Assembly (NCBI GenBank): GCA_965279295.1
Contig: CBDIHQ010000018.1
DNA: 64,000 nucleotides
Reading direction: 5' to 3' (one strand)
Origin: Aquabacter sp965279295
Lineage (GTDB): Bacteria > Pseudomonadota > Alphaproteobacteria > Rhizobiales > Xanthobacteraceae
Both the position numbers and the translations under genes were made by a program. Shown piece by piece: positions 17,463-25,632 of this stretch; position 1 is the first letter of the stretch, and every line of letters begins with the position of its first letter. The notes under the pieces are model-generated. The model worked only from the letters and a program-made list of their open reading frames with translations. It did not search any database and had not been told where the DNA came from.

Positions 17463-18481
17463 CCCCTGATCCGCGCCGCCGCCGCCAGAACCTCGTTGGG
17501 CTGGATGCTTTCCAGGCAGGCCAATGTCTTCAGCGGGCATTCCCGCTTGAAGCAGGGCCGGCAGGGAAGTTCGTGTGACACGATCTGATAGCGGGGGCCG
17601 GTCGGCGGGGTCATCTTTTCGGAGCTGGAGCCGTAGAGCACCACCAGCGGGCGATCGAGCGCGCCGGCCACATGCATGAGGCCAGAATCGTTTGAAATGA
17701 CCACATCGGCGCCGGCGAGAATCGCGGCTGCTTCGATCAGGCTGGTGCGACCGACCAGATTGTCCACCGGCACGCCAGCCAATGCGCCAATCTCAGCCGC
17801 GATCTCCGCATCCTTCGGGCCGCCGAGCACGCGGATACGATAGCCGGCCGCGTGGGCCATGGCGGCGAGCCGCGCGAATTTGCGGGCCGGCCACCGCTTG
17901 GCGGGGCCATATTCCGCACCGGGGCACAGGGCCATGATCGGCCCCTCCCCCAACAGGGGAAAGCGCGAGGTCGCGGCTTCCATGGCGCCGTCGGGGAGAT
18001 AGAGGACCGGACGCGGCGCCTTCAGATGGTCGCCATAGGGGGCGCCGAGTGCCACGAAACGATCGATCGTGCGGGCGGTTTTGCGCTCGCGGTCGGCTCG
18101 CGCCTCGGTGAGCAGCACGCTGCGGCCCTCGGCGGCATAGCCGATGCGCTCGGGAATGCCGGCGGCAAAGGGAACGATGGCGGCCTTGAAGGCGCGCGGC
18201 AGAATGATGGCCTTGCCATAGCCTTCCTCCCGAAGGGCGCGGCCGGCCTTCCACCGGGCCATGAGCCCGAATTCACCATGGCCGAGGCCGAGCGGAATTG
18301 TGCGGCGCACACCGGGGATGAGCCGGGCGACGGGAAGGGCAGATGGAGGCGCGATGACATCGATCGGGCGGCCAGGCTCGCGGATGCGCAGGCTCTCAAT
18401 GAGACTTCCCGCCATCACCATGTCGCCGACCCAGGAGGGGCCGACAACCAGGATGGGAGAAATCGTACCTAAGGCGCGCAT
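17459..18481 (-). CDS. waaF: Lipopolysaccharide heptosyltransferase II (GT9)
   Basis: A 340-residue GT9 enzyme that probably adds the second heptose. It has ILVVGPSWVGDMVMAGSLI at the N-terminus (the W-x-GD pattern of WaaF), IILPRAFKAAIVPFAAGIPE, a nucleotide-sugar site VISNDSGLMHVAGALDRPLV and YGSSSEKMTPP. A C-x2-C-x4-C cluster (CRPCFKREC) matches the one in WaaC and is common in the family. Start ATG 18481 is chosen by family length; ATG 18517 would add 12 residues. First gene of the heptose operon. A strong hairpin upstream at 18642-18671 separates it from the phasin. Confidence 0.88.
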   Translation of the reverse strand: MRALGTISPILVVGPSWVGDMVMAGSLIESLRIREPGRPIDVIAPPSALPVARLIPGVRRTIPLGLGHGEFGLMARWKAGRALREEGYGKAIILPRAFKAAIVPFAAGIPERIGYAAEGRSVLLTEARADRERKTARTIDRFVALGAPYGDHLKAPRPVLYLPDGAMEAATSRFPLLGEGPIMALCPGAEYGPAKRWPARKFARLAAMAHAAGYRIRVLGGPKDAEIAAEIGALAGVPVDNLVGRTSLIEAAAILAGADVVISNDSGLMHVAGALDRPLVVLYGSSSEKMTPPTGPRYQIVSHELPCRPCFKRECPLKTLACLESIQPNEVLAAAARIRG

Positions 18482-18641
18482 GGCTGGCTCGTGGGACGCC
18501 GTTCCGGAGATGTCCATCGCCGGCCGACAAGGCAAGGCACGATGGCGCAATCGGCGAGGTCTTCGCAAGGGGACGCGGCGGCGTCAAGGCAGCTTCGCCT
18601 GACGGCCGTCGCTCCCCTAGCACATCGCCACCCTAGAAATA

Positions 18642-18671
18642 CGAAGGGCGCCGGAAGCCCGGCGCCCTTCG
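18642..18671 (-). terminator. Strong terminator hairpin after phasin 1
   Basis: Perfect 13-base stem CGAAGGGCGCCGG / CCGGCGCCCTTCG with a 4-base loop, 22 bases after the phasin stop on the minus strand and followed by TATTTCT. It isolates the phasin from the waaF operon. Confidence 0.8.
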
Positions 18672-18692
18672 CATAGAGACAAACGAAAAAGA

Positions 18693-19151
18693 TCAGGCCG
18701 CGCTGCGGAAGGTCTTTTCGACCGAGCTCTTGATGGGCTCGGAGCTGTCGGTGGCAATCTTCTGCGCGAGGCTGGAGAGTTCCTTGGCCTGGGCCTGGAG
18801 GCTCTCATACTGGCCGCGCAGGTGCGTGGTCGAGAGTTCCACCGCTTCGGCTGCGCTCTTGGCGGTCAGCACGGTGGAGAAGAAATCGAAGGCCGAGTTT
18901 ATGTTGGAGCGCAGGATTTCCAGCGACTTCACATTGTATTCGGCGACGCCCTTGGCGGCGGTGGAGTAGGTGCTCTCGACCACGCCCGAGGTCTGCTCGG
19001 CGGCGGCCTTGAACTTCTCGTAATTGCCACGGGCCTGGATCACGCCCTTTTCCGCCATGTCACGGAACGGAGCGGGCACTTCAAACTTTGAAAATGCACT
19101 GCTGGCGGCGGCCATCTGGTCCTGGAACGCTTTGGTAAAGCTCTCGTTCAT
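18693..19151 (-). CDS. phaP: Phasin family protein
   Basis: The 152-residue helical protein matches the alphaproteobacterial phasin_2 group: amphipathic helices, MNESFTKAFQDQMAAASSAF at the N-terminus, then SNINSAFDFFSTVLTAKS and LRGQYESLQAQAKELSSLAQ. Phasins coat polyhydroxyalkanoate granules and set their size and number. There is no signal peptide. It is followed by its own terminator, and an inverted repeat with TGC/GCA cores lies about 125-155 bases upstream, a plausible operator. A second phasin gene lies upstream on the same strand. No PHA synthase is in the window. Confidence 0.88.
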   Translation of the reverse strand: MNESFTKAFQDQMAAASSAFSKFEVPAPFRDMAEKGVIQARGNYEKFKAAAEQTSGVVESTYSTAAKGVAEYNVKSLEILRSNINSAFDFFSTVLTAKSAAEAVELSTTHLRGQYESLQAQAKELSSLAQKIATDSSEPIKSSVEKTFRSAA

Positions 19152-19275
19152 GGCGTCCTCGGTGCGCTGTTAGGCGGGTTGGTGCGCGAGTGGGCTTACA
19201 GGTCCAGGGAAACCGGCTGCGCGCACGCCCCGGACCCGTGATCCACGATCCCACTGCGATATTAACCCACGTTAT

Positions 19276-19307
19276 GTGCGGCACAAAATGAAATTTTTGC
19301 GCCGCAC
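19276..19307. promoter_or_regulatory. Inverted repeat GTGCGGC...GCCGCAC upstream of phasin 1
   Basis: Arms 19276-19282 and 19301-19307 flank an AT-rich spacer of 18 bases. Each arm lies in a small dyad of its own: TGTGC-G-GCACA at 19275-19285 and TGCG-C-CGCA near 19298-19306. Paired TGC...GCA dyads are the kind of site the PHA regulator PhaR binds. The assignment to PhaR is inference. Confidence 0.4.
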
Positions 19308-19336
19308 CATATTCCCGAGAAAGCGTCGCAAACCGT

Positions 19337-19900
19337 TCAGTATGATCGGTTCGGGTCGTAGGGCTTGGGAGCCGATTCGGCGAATTTTTCCGCCGTGCTT
19401 TGCATGTTCTTCGCAGCTGCGGCACCGGCGGTCTGAAAGTCCTCGGTGACAGACTTGGCATGCGCGGCAGCGGCCGCACCCAGGGCCTGGACGCGTTCCG
19501 AGAGGGCGCGGGCGTGCTCGTCCAGCGAGCGGACGGTGGATTCGCCCAGCGTGCGCGCATCGCTGCCGAACGCTGCGGCCTGGCTCGCGACCGCCTGGAC
19601 CTGCTGGGTGACGAACGCGGTCTGGAGGCTGAGAACCTCCTGGGGCGTCTTCGCCTGCATCACCTTGAACAGGAAATCGAATGAGGCATTCACATTGGTT
19701 TCGACGAGGCCGAGCGTCTTGGCACGCATCTCCTTGATGCCGGAGTGAACCTCCTGAAGGCGTTCCTCCGACTCACCCACGGCGGTGCGGGCGGTATCGA
19801 ACAGGGTGTCGAAAGCCTGCCGCGCCTGGGCGACATTCTTTTCCGCAATGGCGCGCAGCTCAGGCGGCAACTCGAGGTCGGGACCGAACTTGCTGGTCAT
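19337..19900 (-). CDS. Second phasin family protein
   Basis: A 187-residue, Ala-rich helical protein with the phasin_2 pattern: LRAIAEKNVAQARQAFDTLF, then VETNVNASFDFLFKVMQAKT and LSLQTAFVTQQVQAVASQA. It has a longer C-terminal tail, rich in Ala and Lys, than phasin 1. Similar paralogues are found together in PHA-accumulating rhizobia; some such proteins are not granule-bound. No signal peptide. Start ATG 19900 with GAGGAGT upstream. It is separated from phasin 1 by 185 bases with no clear terminator, so partial co-transcription is possible. Confidence 0.82.
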   Translation of the reverse strand: MTSKFGPDLELPPELRAIAEKNVAQARQAFDTLFDTARTAVGESEERLQEVHSGIKEMRAKTLGLVETNVNASFDFLFKVMQAKTPQEVLSLQTAFVTQQVQAVASQAAAFGSDARTLGESTVRSLDEHARALSERVQALGAAAAAHAKSVTEDFQTAGAAAAKNMQSTAEKFAESAPKPYDPNRSY

Positions 19901-20254
19901 CGTTGGTACTCCTCGGGCGTTTGGGGATCACCGGCAATTTGCGGGTCCAAGGCGATGATAAATGCGGATCGCGCGGGATGGAATTAATTTGACGCTAATC
20001 CCTCCCGCGAAACCATATTTGCTCAATGGCTTAGGGTGTTGACGGGTGTTGAGGCGGGCGTCCCCCATTGCTGCGGAGGTCTCGCTTGCGGGCGATTATT
20101 CGCTCCCAGCATCGATCATGCGGCAACCCTGCGACAATGATGCGATTGCGGCCCTGTTAATCTTTGAATGACACACTCGTGATGCGGCGCGAAATATACT
20201 CCCGCCGCGAGATTTCCCGAGTTTCCTCTTGAGGCAGTTGCCTAGACCGAGGTC
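19901..20254. other. Divergent promoter region between phasin 2 and the PAS-repeat protein
   Basis: 354 bases with no gene. It must hold promoters for both divergent neighbours. A TTGACG hexamer occurs near 19989-19994 but without a convincing -10 element. Several TGCGG words occur (about 20069, 20109, 20141, 20180), but no clear palindrome. Confidence 0.5.
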
Positions 20255-23200
20255 ATGAGCGAGCACACGTCCCGTCTTCTGTCGTTGAACGAGCCGGCGC
20301 TTGCGCCGCTTCGACGGACGGATCTCGCGTCATTCGTGGTCTCGCTCTCCGATTCCAAGATATTGCTCGCCACTCCGCCCTGCGCGGCGCTGGGCATCGA
20401 GAGTGATGTGCCTGCCCCCATGGGTGTGAAGAGCGTCGCCCACCGCCTCGGGGAGCACACCAGCGGCACGCCCCGGCTGGAGCGGGTTCGGGTGCCGTCC
20501 AGCTTCGTGCCCCACATGTTCTCGTGCCTCGCGGTGAACTCTCCGCTGGGGCGTCTCGTGGTGTTCGCGGACCCGCAGGCCGTGGTAATCGGCGACACCC
20601 CCGCCCCGCCAAAAGAGCCCTCCAGCCCTGCTCCCGCCGTGCCGGAAGCGACGCGGCCCGTGCGCTTCACCTGGGAGGCTGATGCGCAGGGCCGGCTTTC
20701 GGCCCTTTCGCGCTCGTTTCTCGATGCGCTGGCGCCCCGCCTGCGATCCTGGCAGGGGAGGACCTTCGCGGATCTCGCGAGCGACGGCGTATTGAAGGAT
20801 GCCTCCGCCATCTCAGCGCTTCTCACCGATGGCGCGAGTTTTTCCGACACGGTTCTGTGGACCGGCGAAGATCCTGCGCGGCGAATCGAGATCGGTGGCG
20901 TTCCGCTGTTCGATGGGGCCAAGCGGCGCATTGGCGTGCGCGGCTTCGGCTTGATTTGGGAAGCGCCGCCCCGCCCGGCGCAGAAAGAGCCTGAGGCGGC
21001 GCGCAACGTCGTGCCCTTGCGGGCCGGCGCGCTGAACGCCCGCGAACGATCCGCCTTTCATGAGATCGCCCGCACGCTCAACGATGCGATCGATGGCTGG
21101 CAGAAGCCGGCGCCGCTCTCTCCCGAGCCGCCGACGGAGCCTGCCAAGCCGGCTACCGAGAGCATCGTCGCGCCCACTTCGGTTCAACCTATCTATGCCT
21201 CTCCCCCTCCACCGCGTGGCGTGGATGAGGGGCTGCTCGATCGTCTGCCCATCGGGCTCATGATTCAGCAAGACGGCGAGATGGTGCATGCCAATGCCAC
21301 GCTTCTTGGATGGGTGGGTGTCGCCGATATCGAAGCCTTCCGGGCCATAGGCGGGCTGACACCTCGCCTTGATCGCTTGTCTCTCGACGGGCCGCTGGAG
21401 CTTCAATCCGTCAACGGAACCAAGCTGCCCGTCGAGGCTCGGCTGGTTTCGACCACCTGGCGCGGACAGCCGGCAATCGTGCACGTCGTGCGCACCATCG
21501 AGGTGCCCGCCGCGGTGCCGGAGCCGCCTCCTCCACCTCCGCCCGCGCCGCCGCGTGGGGTGGATGATGCCCTGCTGGATGGGTTGCCGGTCGGTCTCGT
21601 GGTGCAGCAGCGCGGCGAGACGGTGCACGTCAATTCTACCCTGCTCAATTGGGCCGGTGTCGCCGACCTTGATGCGTTCCGAGCGTCAGGGGGATTGTCG
21701 CCGCGCCTGAACCGCCGGTCTGCGGACGGGCCGCTTGAGATCGAGTCGCTCGCTGGAGGGCGGCAGCCGGTTGAGGTGAAGCTGGTACCGGCGGATTGGC
21801 GCGGGCAGCCGGCGATCGTGCATGTGGTGCGCACCGTCGAACTGCCGCCGCCTCCCCCACCTCCGCCCGCGCCGCCGTCCGGGCTGGACGATGGGCTGCT
21901 TGATGGTCTGCCCATCGGTCTTGCTGTCCAACAGCGCGGCGAGTTGGTGCATGTGAATGCCACTCTCCTCACCTGGACCGGAGTTGCGGACACCGGAGCG
22001 TTCCGGAATTCTGGCGGGCTCTCTCCACGCCTGAGCCGGCCGTCTCCCGATGGACCGCTTGAACTGGAAACCAGCGGTGGCAATCGCATTCCGGTCGAGG
22101 CACGGCTGCTATCTTCCACCTGGAAAGGGCAACCGGCGATCGTGCATCTGGTGCGCATCATCGATGCGCCCCCGCCCCCGCCGCCGGTTCAGGTGGCTTT
22201 GCCTGCGGTCGATATCGGTGCGGTACAGGCCAAGGCGCGGTCCGAAGCCCTCGATGTGATCCCTTTCGGGGTTTTGCTTCTCGATTATTCCGGCGCGATC
22301 GAGGACATGAACATAGCCGCCGCCGCGTTGTGTGGCTTCAGGAGCAGTGAGCTTCAGGGCGAGCCCTTCACTCTGCTGTTTGCCTCAGGTAGCCAGACGG
22401 CGGCGGTCTCGCTGCTTGATCAGGCTGCGGAAGCATTCCCGGGGGCGGCACCGGGACAGGCCAAGGTGACGCTTCGCCATCGCCTGGGTGCCGAAACCGT
22501 CATGGAAGCCACGCTTGTCAGGGCAACGGAGGCGCCACCGCGCTTCTGCCTGGTGCTGCGGGACGCGCCCGCTGAGCTTTCAGGACCGACCTCCCACATG
22601 GAGCGCCCGGTCCACCGGGCGGCGCAGATCGATGAGGAAGCGGCGATGGCGCAGGCCATGGAGCCCTTCGTACGGCGGATCTCCCATGCCGTGCGCGTGC
22701 CTCTGACCAGCATTCTCGGGTTTGTGGATGCGGTGCGCTCCTCCACATTCGGCCCGGTAGGGAACAGCCGCTATTCCAAGCAGGCAGAGGCTGCGGTCGC
22801 GGCCGGCCTGCAATTGCTGGCGAGCCTGGAAGATATCGAGCAGCTCATCCCCGGCGAATTCGACGGCGGCCGTGAGACTGTGGATGTAAAGGGACTTGTG
22901 CAGGAGGCCATAGACCATGTGGCACCCAGCGCCCGCCGCCGCCGCATCCTGATCCGCCAGGATGCCATGCCGCCGCTGGAAGCCTGGTTCAATGCGCCGG
23001 CTCTCTCCCGCATTGTCCGCTTGCTGCTTGAGGAAGGCGTGCGCGCAACGCCCGCCGGCGGCCAGGTCATCATCTCTGCCCGTCAGGACGGCCGGGACAC
23101 CGGCGCCGAGGGTGTGGTCATCATGATCCGCGACGGCGGCTTGGGCCTGACCGAAGAAGAGATCGCTCAGGCGCTTTCACCGACCCGCGCCGTGATGATC

Positions 23201-23338
23201 TCGGACCGCTTCAGTGCCGCCGGCCAGCCGTTCCGCATGGCGCGCATCTCGGCCGCGCTCAAGGCGAATGGCGGGGAACTGCGGCTGCGACGTGGTGTCG
23301 ACAGTGGAATGCTCTGCGAGATCTACCTGCCCGCGTGA
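20255..23338 (+). CDS. PAS-repeat protein with degenerate histidine kinase core
   Basis: The 1027-residue protein is soluble by inspection. After an N-terminal region (1-320) come three tandem PAS-like units (starting at residues 321, 434, 542) joined by runs of proline, a more divergent PAS domain (about 659-780), then a HisKA-like and HATPase-like region (about 800-1027). The histidine H811 is kept in ISHAVRVPLTSILGF, but the next position, normally Glu or Asp, is Ala. The N-box reads LLLEEGVRATP, with Glu where the Mg-binding Asn belongs. G1 (RDGGLGL) keeps its Asp; the G2 region is poor. It may be a scaffold or phosphatase-type sensor rather than an active kinase. No response regulator adjoins. 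Its partner and signal are unknown. Confidence 0.8.
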   Translation: MSEHTSRLLSLNEPALAPLRRTDLASFVVSLSDSKILLATPPCAALGIESDVPAPMGVKSVAHRLGEHTSGTPRLERVRVPSSFVPHMFSCLAVNSPLGRLVVFADPQAVVIGDTPAPPKEPSSPAPAVPEATRPVRFTWEADAQGRLSALSRSFLDALAPRLRSWQGRTFADLASDGVLKDASAISALLTDGASFSDTVLWTGEDPARRIEIGGVPLFDGAKRRIGVRGFGLIWEAPPRPAQKEPEAARNVVPLRAGALNARERSAFHEIARTLNDAIDGWQKPAPLSPEPPTEPAKPATESIVAPTSVQPIYASPPPPRGVDEGLLDRLPIGLMIQQDGEMVHANATLLGWVGVADIEAFRAIGGLTPRLDRLSLDGPLELQSVNGTKLPVEARLVSTTWRGQPAIVHVVRTIEVPAAVPEPPPPPPPAPPRGVDDALLDGLPVGLVVQQRGETVHVNSTLLNWAGVADLDAFRASGGLSPRLNRRSADGPLEIESLAGGRQPVEVKLVPADWRGQPAIVHVVRTVELPPPPPPPPAPPSGLDDGLLDGLPIGLAVQQRGELVHVNATLLTWTGVADTGAFRNSGGLSPRLSRPSPDGPLELETSGGNRIPVEARLLSSTWKGQPAIVHLVRIIDAPPPPPPVQVALPAVDIGAVQAKARSEALDVIPFGVLLLDYSGAIEDMNIAAAALCGFRSSELQGEPFTLLFASGSQTAAVSLLDQAAEAFPGAAPGQAKVTLRHRLGAETVMEATLVRATEAPPRFCLVLRDAPAELSGPTSHMERPVHRAAQIDEEAAMAQAMEPFVRRISHAVRVPLTSILGFVDAVRSSTFGPVGNSRYSKQAEAAVAAGLQLLASLEDIEQLIPGEFDGGRETVDVKGLVQEAIDHVAPSARRRRILIRQDAMPPLEAWFNAPALSRIVRLLLEEGVRATPAGGQVIISARQDGRDTGAEGVVIMIRDGGLGLTEEEIAQALSPTRAVMISDRFSAAGQPFRMARISAALKANGGELRLRRGVDSGMLCEIYLPA
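21215..22171 (+). repeat. Three tandem PAS-like units with polyproline linkers
   Basis: Units begin at 21215, 21554 and 21878 (113 and 108 residues apart). Each reads G-x-D-x-x-LLD-x-LP-x-GL near its start, then V-H-x-N-x-T-LL-x-W, GPLE, WRGQPAIVHVVR or close variants, and ends in a run of prolines (up to eight in a row). DNA similarity is visible between all three, so the expansion is recent on a family scale. Confidence 0.9.
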
Positions 23339-23519
23339 TACTTCCGCTGGCCAGGGCATATCCAGGCCAACCCCCAAGCTTTCATCCCACCTTTCCAGAG
23401 TAGAATGATTAGAAACTGCGGTAGCGGTTCTTTATTTTATGCCGTTTCGCCACCATGTCGCATCTTGTCGGGATTGACGCAGACCGGCCCTGTCGCGAAA
23501 AATGAAGACAGGACAATGC

Positions 23520-23536
23520 TTTAGAAGAAATCTAAA
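23520..23536. promoter_or_regulatory. Irr/ICE-type iron box upstream of bfd
   Basis: TTTAGAAGAAATCTAAA is a near-perfect dyad and differs by one base from the iron control element TTTAGAA-N3-TTCTAAA bound by Irr in rhizobia. It lies 23 bases before the bfd start codon, a position suited to repression under iron limitation. Confidence 0.75.
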
Positions 23537-23558
23537 CTGCGAACGGCCAGTCAGCGCG

Positions 23559-23795
23559 ATGATTGTTTGCTCTTGCAACGTATTCTCAGACCATCAGGTT
23601 CGCGATGTTCTCGCGGCCACGGATGGTGTGCGCACGACTGGCGCGGTGTACCGTTGCCTTGGCTGCTCTCCTCAGTGCGGTCGCTGCGCGCGGACGATCC
23701 GGGCAATCCTGGACCAGGTTCATGGATCGTGCGCGGAATGCCCCGCAGAATGCCCGGCCGCTTCCCTCTCCGCAAAGCTGATCGCCGCAGAGTGA
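23559..23795 (+). CDS. bfd: Bacterioferritin-associated ferredoxin
   Basis: A 78-residue [2Fe-2S] protein that reduces ferric iron inside bacterioferritin through its haem so that it can be mobilised. The start MIVCSCNVFSDHQVRDVL and the later YRCLGCSPQCGRCARTIR give the cysteine pattern of the BFD domain (C-x-C then C-x2-C). The tail CAECPAECPAA has two more cysteines, which is a little unusual. Start ATG 23559 fits the family; the Irr box ends 22 bases before it. It lies upstream of bfr in the same direction, but bfr has its own iron box, so the two may be separate units. Confidence 0.92.
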   Translation: MIVCSCNVFSDHQVRDVLAATDGVRTTGAVYRCLGCSPQCGRCARTIRAILDQVHGSCAECPAECPAASLSAKLIAAE

Positions 23796-23847
23796 TCCTG
23801 TTTCAGGATCGGGCTTTCCACCGAGATATCTGTGGTATTGCGCTTAA

Positions 23848-23864
23848 TTTAGAATTCCTCTAAC
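23848..23864. promoter_or_regulatory. Irr/ICE-type iron box upstream of bfr
   Basis: TTTAGAATTCCTCTAAC matches the ICE consensus TTTAGAA-N3-TTCTAAA at 12 of 14 defined positions. It lies about 60 bases upstream of the bfr start codon, in promoter position. Confidence 0.6.
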
Positions 23865-23921
23865 TATCATTCCAGGGTACACAGGGTCATCCCTGCGGAT
23901 GCGGGGCAAGGAGCTTTCAAA

Positions 23922-24404
23922 ATGAAGGGCGATTCCAAGGTCATCGAATATCTCAATCGAGGCCTTCGGTCGGAACTGACCGCCATCAACCAATACTGGC
24001 TGCATTACCGCATGCTGGACAATTGGGGCTTCAAGGCCCTGGCCAAGAAGTGGCGCGCCGAATCCATCGAAGAGATGGTGCATGCGGACAAGTTCGTGGA
24101 CCGCATCCTTTTCCTCGACGGCTTCCCGAACCTTCAGGTTCTCGACCCGCTGAAGATCGGCCAGGACATCAAGGAAATCCTTGAAGCCGATCTGGCGGCC
24201 GAAGAGGGTGCGCGCGCGCTGTATCAGGAAGCCGCCGCCTATTGCGCCACGGTGAAGGATTTCCCGAGCCGCGATCTCTTTGAAGAGCTGATGACGGACG
24301 AAGAGGGTCACATCGATTTTCTCGAGACCCAGCTCGATCTGGTCGCCCGGCTTGGCGTGCAGCTTTATGCGCAGCACCACATCGGTGAACTCGAAAGCGA
24401 CTGA
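23922..24404 (+). CDS. bfr: Bacterioferritin
   Basis: The 160-residue haem-containing ferritin stores iron as ferric mineral in a 24-subunit shell. The usual landmarks are at their usual positions: E18, E51 and H54 of the ferroxidase site, haem ligand M52 (in SIEEMVHADK), and EEGHIDFLETQ in the fourth helix. The length is normal. Start ATG 23922 has AAGGAG about 8 bases upstream. An Irr box precedes it and a terminator follows it, so it can be a single-gene unit next to its partner bfd. Confidence 0.97.
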   Translation: MKGDSKVIEYLNRGLRSELTAINQYWLHYRMLDNWGFKALAKKWRAESIEEMVHADKFVDRILFLDGFPNLQVLDPLKIGQDIKEILEADLAAEEGARALYQEAAAYCATVKDFPSRDLFEELMTDEEGHIDFLETQLDLVARLGVQLYAQHHIGELESD

Positions 24405-24426
24405 GTTGGTCACAAACTCCGCTACG

Positions 24427-24459
24427 GAAGCCCGGCCGTCGTGCAGGGCTTTTGTTTTT
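24427..24459 (+). terminator. Terminator after bfr
   Basis: Stem AAGCCC / GGGCTT with a 12-base loop, followed by TTTTGTTTTT, 23 bases after the bfr stop codon. Confidence 0.7.
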
Positions 24460-24603
24460 GTGGCGGCCCAAGGCTCTGTTTAGATCATCTCCAACGTTGC
24501 GGACTCACACGCTCTTTTATTGACGCGAAATATTCCCCTACGTTAGGCGACATCCAGTGCGAAGCCCCCGTTTGATGCGGTCGCTTCGCCCTTGGAGGAA
24601 GCC

Positions 24604-25629
24604 ATGCCAAGAAACGTGCTGCACCGGGCGCTGTTTGCCGCCGTCGCCTGCGTCGGGTTCGCCGCGCCTGCCGCATATGCTGCCGACGTGAATGTCTACA
24701 CCACACGCGAACCTGCCCTGGCGGCCCCGCTGTTCGAGGCGTTCACGAAGGCGACGGGCATAACCGTCAACAGCGTCTTCGTGAAGGACGGCCTTGCGGA
24801 ACGGGTGAAGGCAGAGGGCGCGGCGTCCCCGGCTGATCTGCTCATGACGGTCGATGTGGGCAACCTGCTCGATATCGTCGATGCGGGCGTCACACAGCCA
24901 GTGCAGACCCCAGTATTGACCGGTGCCGTGCCCGCGAACCTGCGCGACCCCGCCGGCAATTGGTATGCCCTCTCCCTGCGCGCGCGCCTCGTCTATGCGG
25001 CGAAGGACCTGAAGCTGGCGTCGCTCACCTATGAGAGCCTTGCGGACCCGAAGTGGAAGGGAAAGATCTGCACCCGCTCCGGCCAGCACCCCTATAACGT
25101 CGGCTTGACCGCCGCCTACCTGGTGCATCACGGTGAGGCGAAGACCGAAGCGTGGCTGCGCGGGGTTAAGGCAAATCTCGCCCGCAAGGCGGCCGGCGGC
25201 GACCGTGAAGGCGCGCGCGATATCCTCGGCGGTCTCTGCGATCTGGCAGTGGGTAACTCCTATTATATCGGCCTCATGCGCTCCGGCGCCGGCGGCCCGG
25301 ATCAGCGCAAGTGGGGCGACGGCATCGACGTTGTGCTTCCGGTCTTCGAGGGCGACGGCACGCATGTGAACGCCACCGGCGCCGCTGTGGCCAAGAATGC
25401 GCCCAATAAGGCCAATGCGATCAAGCTGCTGGAGTTTGCCGTCTCCCCCGAGATGCAGGCGATCTATGCGAAAGCCAATTTTGAATATCCGGTGCTGGCC
25501 GGCGCGGCGATCGATCCCGTCATCGCGGCGCTTGGTCCCTTGAAGGTGGATTCCATTCCCCTCGTGGAAATTGCCAAGGCCCGGAAGAAGGCCAGCGAAC
25601 TGATCGACCGGGTCGGCTTCGATAGCTGA
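24604..25629 (+). CDS. fbpA: Fe3+ ABC transporter, periplasmic iron-binding protein (FbpA/FutA type)
   Basis: The 341-residue protein has a signal peptide (MPRNVLHRALFAAVACVGFA, cleavage after AYA) and the iron-binding protein fold: DVNVYTTREPALAAPLFEAF at the mature N-terminus, ADLLMTVDVGNLLDI, and the paired tyrosines in GNSYYIGLMRSG that ligate Fe3+. It delivers ferric iron to the permease encoded next. GGAGG lies 5 bases before ATG 24604, which decides the start. A TTGACG hexamer at 24520-24525 may be part of a promoter, and 24479-24495 resembles an Irr box at 10 of 14 positions. The permease follows after 3 bases. Confidence 0.92.
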   Translation: MPRNVLHRALFAAVACVGFAAPAAYAADVNVYTTREPALAAPLFEAFTKATGITVNSVFVKDGLAERVKAEGAASPADLLMTVDVGNLLDIVDAGVTQPVQTPVLTGAVPANLRDPAGNWYALSLRARLVYAAKDLKLASLTYESLADPKWKGKICTRSGQHPYNVGLTAAYLVHHGEAKTEAWLRGVKANLARKAAGGDREGARDILGGLCDLAVGNSYYIGLMRSGAGGPDQRKWGDGIDVVLPVFEGDGTHVNATGAAVAKNAPNKANAIKLLEFAVSPEMQAIYAKANFEYPVLAGAAIDPVIAALGPLKVDSIPLVEIAKARKKASELIDRVGFDS

Positions 25630-25632
25630 GTT

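Noticed and set aside
20255..22190. Triple PAS units as an assembly artefact
   Set aside because: The three units differ at many codons and have linkers of different length, so they are real diverged copies.
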